A stretch of 42,480 nucleotides of DNA, taken from Terriglobales bacterium (GTDB lineage: Bacteria > Acidobacteriota > Terriglobia > Terriglobales > Acidobacteriaceae). The translations under genes were made by a program, and so were the position numbers. A model generated the notes under the pieces. It made no database searches and was not told the origin of the DNA. It was given only the letters and a program-made list of their open reading frames with translations. Location: the NCBI GenBank assembly GCA_015654835.1, contig JAATGG010000150.1, forward strand, positions 1 to 42,480. The letters are read 5' to 3'. Position 1 is the first letter of the stretch. Every line of letters starts with the position of its first letter. Positions 8,525 to 16,164 of this stretch are shown here, piece by piece.

Positions 8525-9055
8525 TCAACTGGTCAGCATCGGCTGGCCGTGAATGCAGTAGTTGCTGGTGCCAGAACCGTCGAGAATGAACCGTGCACCA
8601 TAAACCGCATCAGGCGAACCATGGACGATCAGCAGGAACTTATCAGTCTTTAATGCTGCTTCATACTTGATGACGCTGTCCTTCGGAATGCCGATACTCA
8701 CCAGGCCTGCTCCGAGAGCACTGACGCCGCCGACTACAACCGCTCCTTCAAGCCCTGCGACAATCCAACTAACCAGCGGACCCGCGACGAGAACTGGTCC
8801 AATGCCTGGTATTGCAAAGAGCGCAGATCCAAAGAGTAGTCCCCAGAAGCCGCCCCAAAACGCTCCGACCTTGCCCCAGTACTTCATTCGGTCACCAGCG
8901 TTGTAATAGCCCACAACATGTTCGTCGGTATGTGTGCCTCTGCCCGCTATTGAGAGACTCTTCATATCTACGCCAGCCTGTTGGAGCGCCTTAATGGCAT
9001 GTTCCGCCTCGTAGTGAGAGTCGTAGACGGCGACAACTGAATTTGTTGCTGACAT
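8525..9055 (-). CDS. DUF1269-type membrane protein with Gly-rich helical hairpin
   Basis: A 176-aa protein. Its N-terminal 45 residues (VVAVYDSHYEAEHAIKALQQ) resemble the alpha-beta start of DUF1269 and general-stress 17M-like proteins. Residues about 65-130 form two hydrophobic glycine-rich spans (FWGGFWGLLFGSALFAIPGI and AGLEGAVVVGGVSALGAGLV), and a soluble tail ends in DKFLLIVHGSP. The frame extends to 9151, but the ATG at 9053-9055 sits behind GGGAGAAAGCA, an excellent ribosome-binding site, so the extra 32 residues are dropped. Function in the family is not established; members often occur among stress genes, as here. No partner gene is closely linked. Confidence 0.8.
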   Translation of the reverse strand: MSATNSVVAVYDSHYEAEHAIKALQQAGVDMKSLSIAGRGTHTDEHVVGYYNAGDRMKYWGKVGAFWGGFWGLLFGSALFAIPGIGPVLVAGPLVSWIVAGLEGAVVVGGVSALGAGLVSIGIPKDSVIKYEAALKTDKFLLIVHGSPDAVYGARFILDGSGTSNYCIHGQPMLTS

Positions 9056-9362
9056 TGCTTTCTCCCGGTTCCTCGAATCAGTTAGGCTGGCCGCGGATTG
9101 CGGCAACTGCGGAGTAATAGCCGCGGTGATGGCTATCTCGGTGGATACCATTGGCTATCGTTGAAAGGCTGCGCCGTGCTCGGAAGTCATTCCCGCGCGC
9201 TCAGGACGATTCTCCAGCCTGGGACCGCTGACCATCTGATCAATTAGATACAGTCATTCGAGTCTTGCGGATTGACAATCTGCTTGAGCGCTCTTGGCAC
9301 TCACATTTAGAGTCCTTTAGCACAATCGCGGCAAGAGTGAATCGCAAAAGAGAAAGTGTGGA

Positions 9363-10961
9363 ATGATCCCCGTGAAACGACCTGATGATAACGCAGCAAT
9401 ATATCTTGTGGGCGGAGGCATTGCTTCTCTTGCCGCTGCAGTCTTTCTCATTCGCGACGGAGATGTCCAAGGGCACACGATCACGATCCTGGAAGAGTCT
9501 TCCCGGATTGGCGGCAGCCTTGATGCAGCCGGAAATGCTGCTGACGGCTATGTGATGCGCGGCGGTCGCATGATCGAGAGCAAATACCTGTGCACGTACG
9601 ATCTTTTTTCATCGATTCCAACTCTCGATGGTTCGAAGTCGGTGACGCAGGAGATATTTGACTGGAACGAAACGATGAAGACCGCCTCCAAGTCGCGGTT
9701 GTTTCGGGACGGTCAAAGGGTCGACGGTCCAACTTTTGGCTTGAGCGAGAAAGATATTCTCAACATCGAACGTCTGGCAATGGAGCCGGAGGAGTTACTT
9801 GGACGGACCATGATCTCCGACCAGTTTGTGCCGAAGTTCTTTGAGACTGACTTCTGGCACATGTGGTGTACCACCTTCGCATTTCAGCCGTGGCATAGCG
9901 CAGTTGAGTTCAAACGCTATCTCGTGCGCTTCACCCACATGGTTTCCGGTTTCAATACGCTTACCGGCATTATGCGCACTGTATACAACCAGTACGATTC
10001 GATGGTGCGTCCGCTGCACAAATGGCTCGAAGAGCGTGGTGTTAAGTTCATGCTTAACACGACAGTCACCGATCTTGTGCTCCTTCAAGACAGGGCGGGT
10101 TTTGCTGTCGAGAAGATCGTGGTCCAGGAAAACGGCGTTCTCAGGAGCATTCGTGTCACCGAAGACGACAAAGTCATCGCGACTCTCGGGTCTATGACTG
10201 AGGGATCGAGTCTGGGTGCAATGGACTTGGCCGCCGCACTGCTGGGGAAATCCGACGGTGGTTCATGGGCTCTTTGGGAGAAAATCGCTGCTGGCCAGAC
10301 GCAATTCGGGCATCCTTCGAACTTTGCCGATCACGTTGAGCAATCGAAGTGGATGTCCTTTACGACCACACTTCACGACCCCACGTTGTTCGAGTTAATC
10401 CGAGACTTGACGGGCAACGTGCCTGGAGAAGGCGGTCTCATTACCTTTCCGGAGTCCAGTTGGCTGGCTTCAATCGTGCTGCCCCACCAACCGCATTTCA
10501 TCGGGCAGCCAGAGGGCGTGCAGGTGTTCTGGGGGTATGGGCTGTTTGTTGATATACCGGGAAATTTCGTAAAGAAGCCCATGTCCGCATGCACAGGGCG
10601 GGAAATCATGACGGAGATCCTGGGCCATTTGCGCCTGCAGGCGCACACTGCCGGGATTCTCGATGCGTGTACTTGCATCCCGTGCATGATGCCCTTCATC
10701 ACCAGCCAGTTTCTCCCTCGAAGCAAGGGCGATCGAGCGATGATCAGGCCGGACGGTTCAAAAAATCTGGCGTTCGTTGGACAGTATTGCGAACTCCCAG
10801 ACGATGTAGTGTTCACTGTTGAGTATTCCATCCGCTCTGCACAGATGGCTGTTTACTCGTTACTTGGCTTGGAGCGCGAACCGCCGCCCGTATACAAGAG
10901 ACAATTCAATCCCCGCGTTTTGCTGGAGGCTTTTCAAGCCTTGCACGAACTCGGAGTCTAG
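9363..10961 (+). CDS. ohyA: Oleate hydratase (FAD-dependent fatty-acid hydratase)
   Basis: A 532-aa member of the myosin-cross-reactive-antigen family. These enzymes add water to the cis-9 double bond of unsaturated fatty acids to give 10-hydroxy acids, with FAD as a structural cofactor. The N-terminal dinucleotide motif is YLVGGGIASLAAAVFLIRD. The active-site segment GGRMIESKYLCTYDLF carries the candidate catalytic Glu. Family blocks continue with WHMWCTTFAFQPWHSAVEF, TFPESSWLAS, FWGYGLFVDIPGNFVKKP and CIPCMMPFITSQFLPR. Length is within the family range of about 530-590. The ATG at 9363 follows AAGAGAAAG. Such enzymes detoxify membrane-active fatty acids. The C-terminal 192 codons are duplicated, with divergence, at 41842-42420. 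Confidence 0.93.
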   Translation: MIPVKRPDDNAAIYLVGGGIASLAAAVFLIRDGDVQGHTITILEESSRIGGSLDAAGNAADGYVMRGGRMIESKYLCTYDLFSSIPTLDGSKSVTQEIFDWNETMKTASKSRLFRDGQRVDGPTFGLSEKDILNIERLAMEPEELLGRTMISDQFVPKFFETDFWHMWCTTFAFQPWHSAVEFKRYLVRFTHMVSGFNTLTGIMRTVYNQYDSMVRPLHKWLEERGVKFMLNTTVTDLVLLQDRAGFAVEKIVVQENGVLRSIRVTEDDKVIATLGSMTEGSSLGAMDLAAALLGKSDGGSWALWEKIAAGQTQFGHPSNFADHVEQSKWMSFTTTLHDPTLFELIRDLTGNVPGEGGLITFPESSWLASIVLPHQPHFIGQPEGVQVFWGYGLFVDIPGNFVKKPMSACTGREIMTEILGHLRLQAHTAGILDACTCIPCMMPFITSQFLPRSKGDRAMIRPDGSKNLAFVGQYCELPDDVVFTVEYSIRSAQMAVYSLLGLEREPPPVYKRQFNPRVLLEAFQALHELGV

Positions 10962-11045
10962 GCCGGAGAACTCGGCGGGAGTTGAGACCGGCCAGGTCAA
11001 CTCTGGCTGCAGCCGAGAGGCTGAGGACGGGTAGGGAGACTGCTG

Positions 11046-11723
11046 TTGCTCGTTTGGAAGTCGTTTCTTATCGCCTTCAGTGTGCTTCTACCGCTGATCA
11101 ATCCGCTTGGGTCGGCTCTCGTGTTTCTTGGCCTCGCCGGCGAAGCACCACCAGCCGTCTATCGGTCTCTGGCGCGCAAGATTTCAATCAATAACATCAT
11201 CTTTCTGGCCATCATTGAACTTCTGGGCGCAGCCATTCTCAACTTCTTCGGAATCTCTTTGCCTATCGTGCAACTCTCCGGCGGCATTGTGATAGCGGCG
11301 ATGGGATGGTCAGTACTGAACGAGAGGGAAGCACGCGCGATTGTTAAGAACAAGGAGGAGGAAAGCGAGGTACGGGCCGAAACACGGAAAGAGTACCTTG
11401 AGCAGGCAACATTTTATCCATTCACCTTTCCTGTGACCTCCGGCCCCGGCACGCTTGTCGCCCCGCTGACGCTCACTGCTCACATCTCGAATCGCGATCT
11501 TGCAAGAGATGTTCAAGCCCATATTGGCGTGTTTTTGGCCGTGCTTATTCTTAGTGTGCTCGTCTACTTCTGCTACGCGTATGCTCCAAAGATCACCAAG
11601 ATCATTCCTCCAGCCACCGCGCATGGCATTCTGCGGGTCGTTGCGTTTATTTTGCTTTGCATCGGTGTGCAAATCGCATGGAACGGACTCGCGGTTCTGA
11701 TCGCCACTGTTCTAAGACCGTGA
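11046..11723 (+). CDS. MarC-family (UPF0056) integral membrane protein
   Basis: A 225-aa protein with six predicted membrane spans. Family features are the opening hydrophobic span with PLINPLGSALVFLGL, the span SLPIVQLSGGIVIAAMGWSV, and the conserved segment ATFYPFTFPVTSGPGTLVAP after the central cytoplasmic loop. A charged linker (KNKEEESEVRAETRKEY) separates the two halves. Family members were once linked to multiple antibiotic resistance; a transport role, perhaps amino acids, is suggested but unproven. The start is TTG at 11046, supported by AGGGAG at 11033-11038 with a seven-base spacer; no in-frame ATG would keep the first span. It follows ohyA by 84 bases on the same strand and may be cotranscribed with it. 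Confidence 0.88.
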   Translation: MLVWKSFLIAFSVLLPLINPLGSALVFLGLAGEAPPAVYRSLARKISINNIIFLAIIELLGAAILNFFGISLPIVQLSGGIVIAAMGWSVLNEREARAIVKNKEEESEVRAETRKEYLEQATFYPFTFPVTSGPGTLVAPLTLTAHISNRDLARDVQAHIGVFLAVLILSVLVYFCYAYAPKITKIIPPATAHGILRVVAFILLCIGVQIAWNGLAVLIATVLRP

Positions 11724-11889
11724 CCGGGGGCAGGGTGAGCAAAAGAGCGCAGAAGATGGTTCCCTGCGAGTGGTTCAATCACAGAAGCGATCATTCCTTG
11801 TGAATCGCATCCAAGCTGCATGGTCTGCATATCTTTCTGGAACTAGATAACCCTGCGGGCGTTGAGACTCGTTTTCACGGGGCATACAT

Positions 11890-12975
11890 ATGAAAATCCT
11901 GACGGAGTGGTCCAGGCAACTTCTGGCCGGCATCGGCGTGTTCGGAGTGACCCTTGCGCTGGGTCCGATCCAGTTGTGGGCGGTTCAGCAGCCCGGACCT
12001 GCGCCTCAAGCCGCGACCCAGCCTCCTTCCACCCCATTGGCCCCGGAACAACTGCAGCAGTTGGTTGCGCCGATCGCGCTCTACCCGGATGCCCTCGTTG
12101 CGCAGATTCTCGCTGCTTCCACTTATCCAACGCAGATTGTCGAAGCGGAGAGATTTCTCCAGCAGAATCCCAATCTGACCGGTGCAGCGCTGGGAGTAGA
12201 AGTGGACAAGCAGGACTGGGATCCAAGCGTAAAGGGCTTGACGCAGTTCCCATCCGTGCTTGCCGATATGGACAAGAATCTATCCTGGACCTCTGAACTG
12301 GGCGATACGAATTACAACCAGCAGGCGGATATCATGGCCGCCATTCAATTCATGCGGGCCAAAGCTCAAGGTGCGGGGAACTTAAACACCACGCCGCAGC
12401 AGAGTGTCACCAACCAGGGCAATACGGTGAGCATTCAACCAGAGAATCCAGATGTTGTCTATGTACCGGATTACGATCCGGAATTGGTTTACGGTTACCC
12501 AGTTGGCCTTTGGCCAGGATTCTATCCATGGTGGGGCGCTCGGAATCCCTACCTCTCTTTTGGTGTCGGGTTCGGCATCGGACCGTTCTTTGGATACGGC
12601 TGGGGTTGGCACGGATGGGGCCTTGACTGGCGCAACCGCGGGCTGATGTATGGCGGCGGACGGTACATGTCCCGAAGCAGCACGTTTTATAACCGCAACG
12701 CATTTATGCGGGGCGACTACCGCGGGCAGGGATCCTTCGCTCGTGGAGACAGTGGCCTGCGTGGTTATGGTGGTGCGGGGTCGCGTGGAAGCGGCGGCGT
12801 ACGCACAGGCGCCTTTGGCGGGGCCAACCATGGTGGCGTTTCACGAGGCAATTCCGCGCGCGGCGCGTCCAGTATGGGTGGCGGCTCGCGTGGCGGTGGC
12901 GGTGCTTCACGTGGCGGCGGTGGCGCCTCACGTGGTGGTGGCGGTGGTTCCCATGGCGGGGGCGGTCACCGGTAG
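11890..12975 (+). CDS. DUF3300 exported protein with Gly/Ser/Arg-rich tail
   Basis: A 361-aa exported protein. A signal peptide occupies about residues 1-32. The DUF3300 domain (about 50-210) includes QLVAPIALYPDALVAQILAA, TYPTQIVEAERFL and the later NPDVVYVPDYDPELVYG. A Trp/Gly/Tyr-rich segment (about 210-260) follows, then a low-complexity tail of GGGGASR-type repeats. The biochemical role of DUF3300 is unknown. The next gene encodes DUF2950, a pairing that recurs in Acidobacteriota and Proteobacteria and suggests joint function at the cell surface; that link is inference. The start ATG at 11890 lies just after GGGGCATACAT, so its ribosome-binding site is weak. The gap to the DUF2950 gene is short, consistent with an operon. 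Confidence 0.85.
   Translation: MKILTEWSRQLLAGIGVFGVTLALGPIQLWAVQQPGPAPQAATQPPSTPLAPEQLQQLVAPIALYPDALVAQILAASTYPTQIVEAERFLQQNPNLTGAALGVEVDKQDWDPSVKGLTQFPSVLADMDKNLSWTSELGDTNYNQQADIMAAIQFMRAKAQGAGNLNTTPQQSVTNQGNTVSIQPENPDVVYVPDYDPELVYGYPVGLWPGFYPWWGARNPYLSFGVGFGIGPFFGYGWGWHGWGLDWRNRGLMYGGGRYMSRSSTFYNRNAFMRGDYRGQGSFARGDSGLRGYGGAGSRGSGGVRTGAFGGANHGGVSRGNSARGASSMGGGSRGGGGASRGGGGASRGGGGGSHGGGGHR
12877..12972 (+). repeat. Short Gly-Ser-Arg coding repeat in the DUF3300 tail
   Basis: A degenerate in-frame tandem repeat of about 21-24 bases encoding GGGGASR units (GGSRGGGGASRGGGGASR, then GGGGSHGGGGHR). It is a low-complexity tract likely to vary in copy number between strains. Confidence 0.7.
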
Positions 12976-13046
12976 TAGAGATGGTTTCATTCCGTACTCT
13001 TAACGATCTTCGAAGCCGCGTTGGAAATAGCAGGATGGAGAGACTT

Positions 13047-14072
13047 ATGATTTTGACTAAAGGAAGTGTTTCTAGTGTTAGCAGCCGAGCTGGAGTTGGC
13101 GCCGGGGCGTTGCTGACGCTCCTGTTGAGCTTTGGGATCGCTCCGATGGTGCTTGTGGGGCAGTCAACCGTCCAAACGCCCGCGGGACACGAGTCGTCCA
13201 CGCAGAAAGCACGGATAAGCCCAGTTGAAGCAGGGCAGCAAACCTATTCGTCCGCCACAGAAGCCAGTGAAGCGTTGGTAACGGCTCTCGAGAAGGAGGA
13301 TGAACAATCCCTTTTGAAAGTGCTGGGAGCGAACGCCAAGAATGTCATTTCGTCGGGCGACGACGCGGAAGACAAGGAACACCGGGCGCAGTTTGTGCTG
13401 AAGTATCGGCAAATGCACCGCCTGGTAAGCGAACCGGACGGACTCACCACACTCTATATTGGCGCCGAAAACTGGCCAACGCCGATTCCTCTCGTCAGAA
13501 AAGGCGCTTCGTGGCATTTCGACACCGCCGCGGGAAGAAACGAGATTCTATATCGGAGGGTTGGCGAAAACGAACTGACCGTTATTCACGTGTGCGCCGA
13601 ACTCGTGGACGCTCAGAAGGAGTACCAATCGCAGCAACACGACGGCGACGAGAGGCAGTATGCTCAGACGATCCTGAGCGACCAGGATAAGCACAATGGA
13701 CTTTACTGGAAGGTAGTCTCCGGTGAAGTGGCAAGCCCGCTCGGCCCGTTGGTAGCGTCGGCTGAGCGCGAGGGGTATGCGGAAAATCCAGGTCAAAAGG
13801 CTCAGCCGTTTCACGGCTACTATTTTCGCGTCTTGAAAGGCCAGGGCACACGCGCGCCAGGCCGTTCACAAAGCTATGTTGTAAACGGGAAGATGACACG
13901 CGGATTTGCTTTTCTTGCCTATCCTGCAGAGTATCGCTCCTCTGGAGTGATGACATTTCTTGTGGGACAGGATGGAGTTGTTTACGAGAAGGACCTCGGC
14001 CGCAAGACGGACGAAGTCGCGAAGTCGTTGCAACGATATGACCGCGATGCGACCTGGCGCAAAGCCGATTAA
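13047..14072 (+). CDS. DUF2950 exported protein
   Basis: An exported protein of the DUF2950 family: signal segment GAGALLTLLLSFGIAPMVLV, then a domain with YSSATEASEALVTALEKED, WHFDTAAGRNEILYRRVGEN and the conserved C-terminal blocks PFHGYYFRVLKGQG and GFAFLAYPAEYRSSGVMTFL. The frame opens at 12981, but the ATG codons at 13035 and 13047 fit a signal peptide better, and GGAGAG precedes 13047, so I choose it (341 aa). Family function is unknown. It lies directly behind the DUF3300 gene on the same strand with a minimal gap, so coexpression is likely. Many charged residues and the absence of further hydrophobic spans suggest a soluble periplasmic or surface protein. Confidence 0.82.
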   Translation: MILTKGSVSSVSSRAGVGAGALLTLLLSFGIAPMVLVGQSTVQTPAGHESSTQKARISPVEAGQQTYSSATEASEALVTALEKEDEQSLLKVLGANAKNVISSGDDAEDKEHRAQFVLKYRQMHRLVSEPDGLTTLYIGAENWPTPIPLVRKGASWHFDTAAGRNEILYRRVGENELTVIHVCAELVDAQKEYQSQQHDGDERQYAQTILSDQDKHNGLYWKVVSGEVASPLGPLVASAEREGYAENPGQKAQPFHGYYFRVLKGQGTRAPGRSQSYVVNGKMTRGFAFLAYPAEYRSSGVMTFLVGQDGVVYEKDLGRKTDEVAKSLQRYDRDATWRKAD

Positions 14073-14286
14073 GGCGCTCGCGCGATTGACAAACCTGCGA
14101 ACCATCGTCTGCCGATGTTTAGGCGGGCGACGATAGCGGCGGGATAGCAATCAGAGGGCACATCGATCGGCTTGGCGTCTTCTCCGGTTGCGTGGCGATC
14201 ATTCCCGAATCCAGAGCTGGATGCATTTTCCATCCGTCTGAAAGATCCGAATGCGAAGGAATAGTTTTCCCTAAGGACTCATCCTG

Positions 14287-15342
14287 ATGATTTCTCTGTT
14301 AGACCCAATCCAGTTCGGCGAGATCCACCTTCCGAATCGAATTATCATGGCTCCCCTCACTCGCTTGCGCGCCACACCCGAGCACGTTCCGACGCAACTC
14401 ATGGCCGAATACTACGCACAGCGTTCCGGCGCAGTCCTGATCATATCTGAAGGCATCCCGGTTATACCGCAGGGAGTTGGTTACGCGAACGTGCCAGGGA
14501 TCTGGTCGACAGATCAAATCGAAGCCTGGAAACTGATCACGAAGGCAGTACACCAGGCAGAGGGTCGCATCTTCGCACAGCTCTGGCATGTCGGACGCAT
14601 CTCAGACCCACGCTTTCTTGACGGCAGACTTCCGGTCGCTCCGAGCGCTATCCGACCTGCGGGCCATGTAAGCTTGGTCCGTCCCGCGGCAGAGTACGTG
14701 ACACCGCGCGCGCTTGGGACGTCCGAAATTCCGGGCATCGTTGAGGCTTTCCGCAACGGAGCAGAGAACGCGAAGCTCGCTGGTTTTGACGGGGTGGAGA
14801 TACACGGAGCCAATGGCTACCTGCTCGATCAGTTCCTGCAGGACGGATCCAATCATCGTACCGACGAATATGGCGGACCGATTGAAAACCGAGCTCGCCT
14901 TATGCTTGAAGTCGCCGATGCAGTGATTTCCATTTGGGGCGCCAAGCGCGTCGGCATGCATCTGGCACCGCGCGGCGATTCGCAGGACATGCACGATTCA
15001 AACCCGCCGGAAACCTTCGGCTATGTGGCACGTGAGCTAGGGAGGCGGGAACTCGGCTTCCTGTTTGCGCGCGAGTATTTCGGACCCGACCGATTGGGAC
15101 CACAAATCAAGAAGCAATTCGGCGGCGTATTCATCGCCAATGAAAAATACACGCTGGCACAAGCGAATCAGGTCATCGCGGACGGAGAGGCGGATGCGGT
15201 AGCCTTCGGCCAGCTCTTTATCGCTAATCCCGATCTGCCGGCGCGGTTTACGAGTAATGCGCCGCTTAATGTGCCGGACGGAAGCACTTTCTTTACATCG
15301 GGGCCACATGGCTATACCGACTACCCTGCGTTGAATGCGTAG
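14287..15342 (+). CDS. Old yellow enzyme-family alkene reductase (NemA/XenB type)
   Basis: A 351-aa FMN-dependent NADPH:flavin oxidoreductase predicted to reduce activated C=C bonds and nitro esters. Family marks: LPNRIIMAPLTRLRAT near the N-terminus, AQLWHVGRISDP, the substrate-binding HGANGYLLDQFLQDGSNHRT (His/Asn pair), DEYGG, and the phosphate-binding FGQLFIANPDLPARF near the C-terminus. Length is typical of the class. The ATG at 14287 is preceded by AAGGA nine bases upstream. It lies 80 bases before a nitroreductase gene on the same strand, and a copper-type ATPase follows, so the three may form one detoxification operon. Physiological substrate unknown. Confidence 0.92.
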   Translation: MISLLDPIQFGEIHLPNRIIMAPLTRLRATPEHVPTQLMAEYYAQRSGAVLIISEGIPVIPQGVGYANVPGIWSTDQIEAWKLITKAVHQAEGRIFAQLWHVGRISDPRFLDGRLPVAPSAIRPAGHVSLVRPAAEYVTPRALGTSEIPGIVEAFRNGAENAKLAGFDGVEIHGANGYLLDQFLQDGSNHRTDEYGGPIENRARLMLEVADAVISIWGAKRVGMHLAPRGDSQDMHDSNPPETFGYVARELGRRELGFLFAREYFGPDRLGPQIKKQFGGVFIANEKYTLAQANQVIADGEADAVAFGQLFIANPDLPARFTSNAPLNVPDGSTFFTSGPHGYTDYPALNA

Positions 15343-15422
15343 CGAAGAATCGTTGCGGTCAATGTCGAGTTAGCCGCTGGGTTCGTGACCAACGTTGGAC
15401 AACAGAAACGAAGGGAGTCACG

Positions 15423-16160
15423 ATGAATGAAACCGTTCGCCTCTTGCAGGCGCACCACAGCAGCCGCAGCTATAAGTCCGACCCAATCCCGGAAGAAATC
15501 CTTGAAGCCGTTATCGAGTCCGCGCGCCGTGCTCCGACATCGACCAACAGCCACGAGATTTCACTGGTGGTCGTTCGCAACCCCGACAGCCGCGCTCGCA
15601 TCGCCGAGATCGCCGGTGGCCAGCCATGGATCGCGCAGGCCCCGGTGTTCATTGCGGTCATCGCGGACCTCTACAAAACTGGCCTGGGCGTAAAGAAAGC
15701 CGGCGCCGAGCAGGTATTCCAACGCAGCCTTGAAGGGATACTGGCTGCGGTCAGTGATGCTGGAATCGCGATGGCGACAATTATGACTGCGGCACGTGCA
15801 TTGGGCCTCGGCGTTGTCCCCATCGGCGGAATTCGCAGCGACCCGCAAGCAATGATCGATCTACTTCAGTTGCCGACGAACACATTCCCAGTGGACGGAG
15901 TCGTGCTTGGATACGTCGCCGAAGAGTCTTCACAAAAGCCCCGCATGGCCATCGAGAGCTTCCGTCACGAGGAAACCTATCATCCAGAAATACTCGAGCC
16001 GGCGATTGACGCCTACGACCGGACCCTCCAGGGGTATTGGCTGAAGATTGGCCGGACCGACGGTCTGTCATGGTCGGCTAATATGGCACAGCACTACAGC
16101 TCGTTCTCCCGATTGATCAAAGTTGTGGCACAAAAGCAGGGCTTTACGATTGAGGTTTAG
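15423..16160 (+). CDS. NfsA-like nitroreductase (NADPH-dependent FMN oxidoreductase)
   Basis: A 245-aa nitroreductase-fold flavoenzyme. The FMN-binding [20 protein letters not shown] and APTSTNSHE at the N-terminus, the central AALGLG-like helix in [18 protein letters not shown], and the basic phosphate-contacting tail are characteristic of NfsA/Frp proteins. It should transfer two electrons from NADPH to nitroaromatics, quinones or flavins. The ATG at 15423 has a strong ribosome-binding site (AAGGGAG, six-base spacer). It ends four bases before the ATG of the P1B ATPase, so translational coupling is likely, which links reductive detoxification to metal export. Confidence 0.9.
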   Translation: MNETVRLLQAHHSSRSYKSDPIPEEILEAVIESARRAPTSTNSHEISLVVVRNPDSRARIAEIAGGQPWIAQAPVFIAVIADLYKTGLGVKKAGAEQVFQRSLEGILAAVSDAGIAMATIMTAARALGLGVVPIGGIRSDPQAMIDLLQLPTNTFPVDGVVLGYVAEESSQKPRMAIESFRHEETYHPEILEPAIDAYDRTLQGYWLKIGRTDGLSWSANMAQHYSSFSRLIKVVAQKQGFTIEV

Positions 16161-16164
16161 GCAG

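Noticed and set aside
9240..9476. 78-codon minus-strand frame upstream of and overlapping ohyA
   Set aside because: Overlaps the certain 5' end of ohyA, with no domain and no ribosome-binding site.
14104..14134. Imperfect inverted repeat ATCGTC...GACGAT after the DUF2950 gene
   Set aside because: Only six contiguous pairs plus a short inner stem, and no U-run; too weak to call a terminator.
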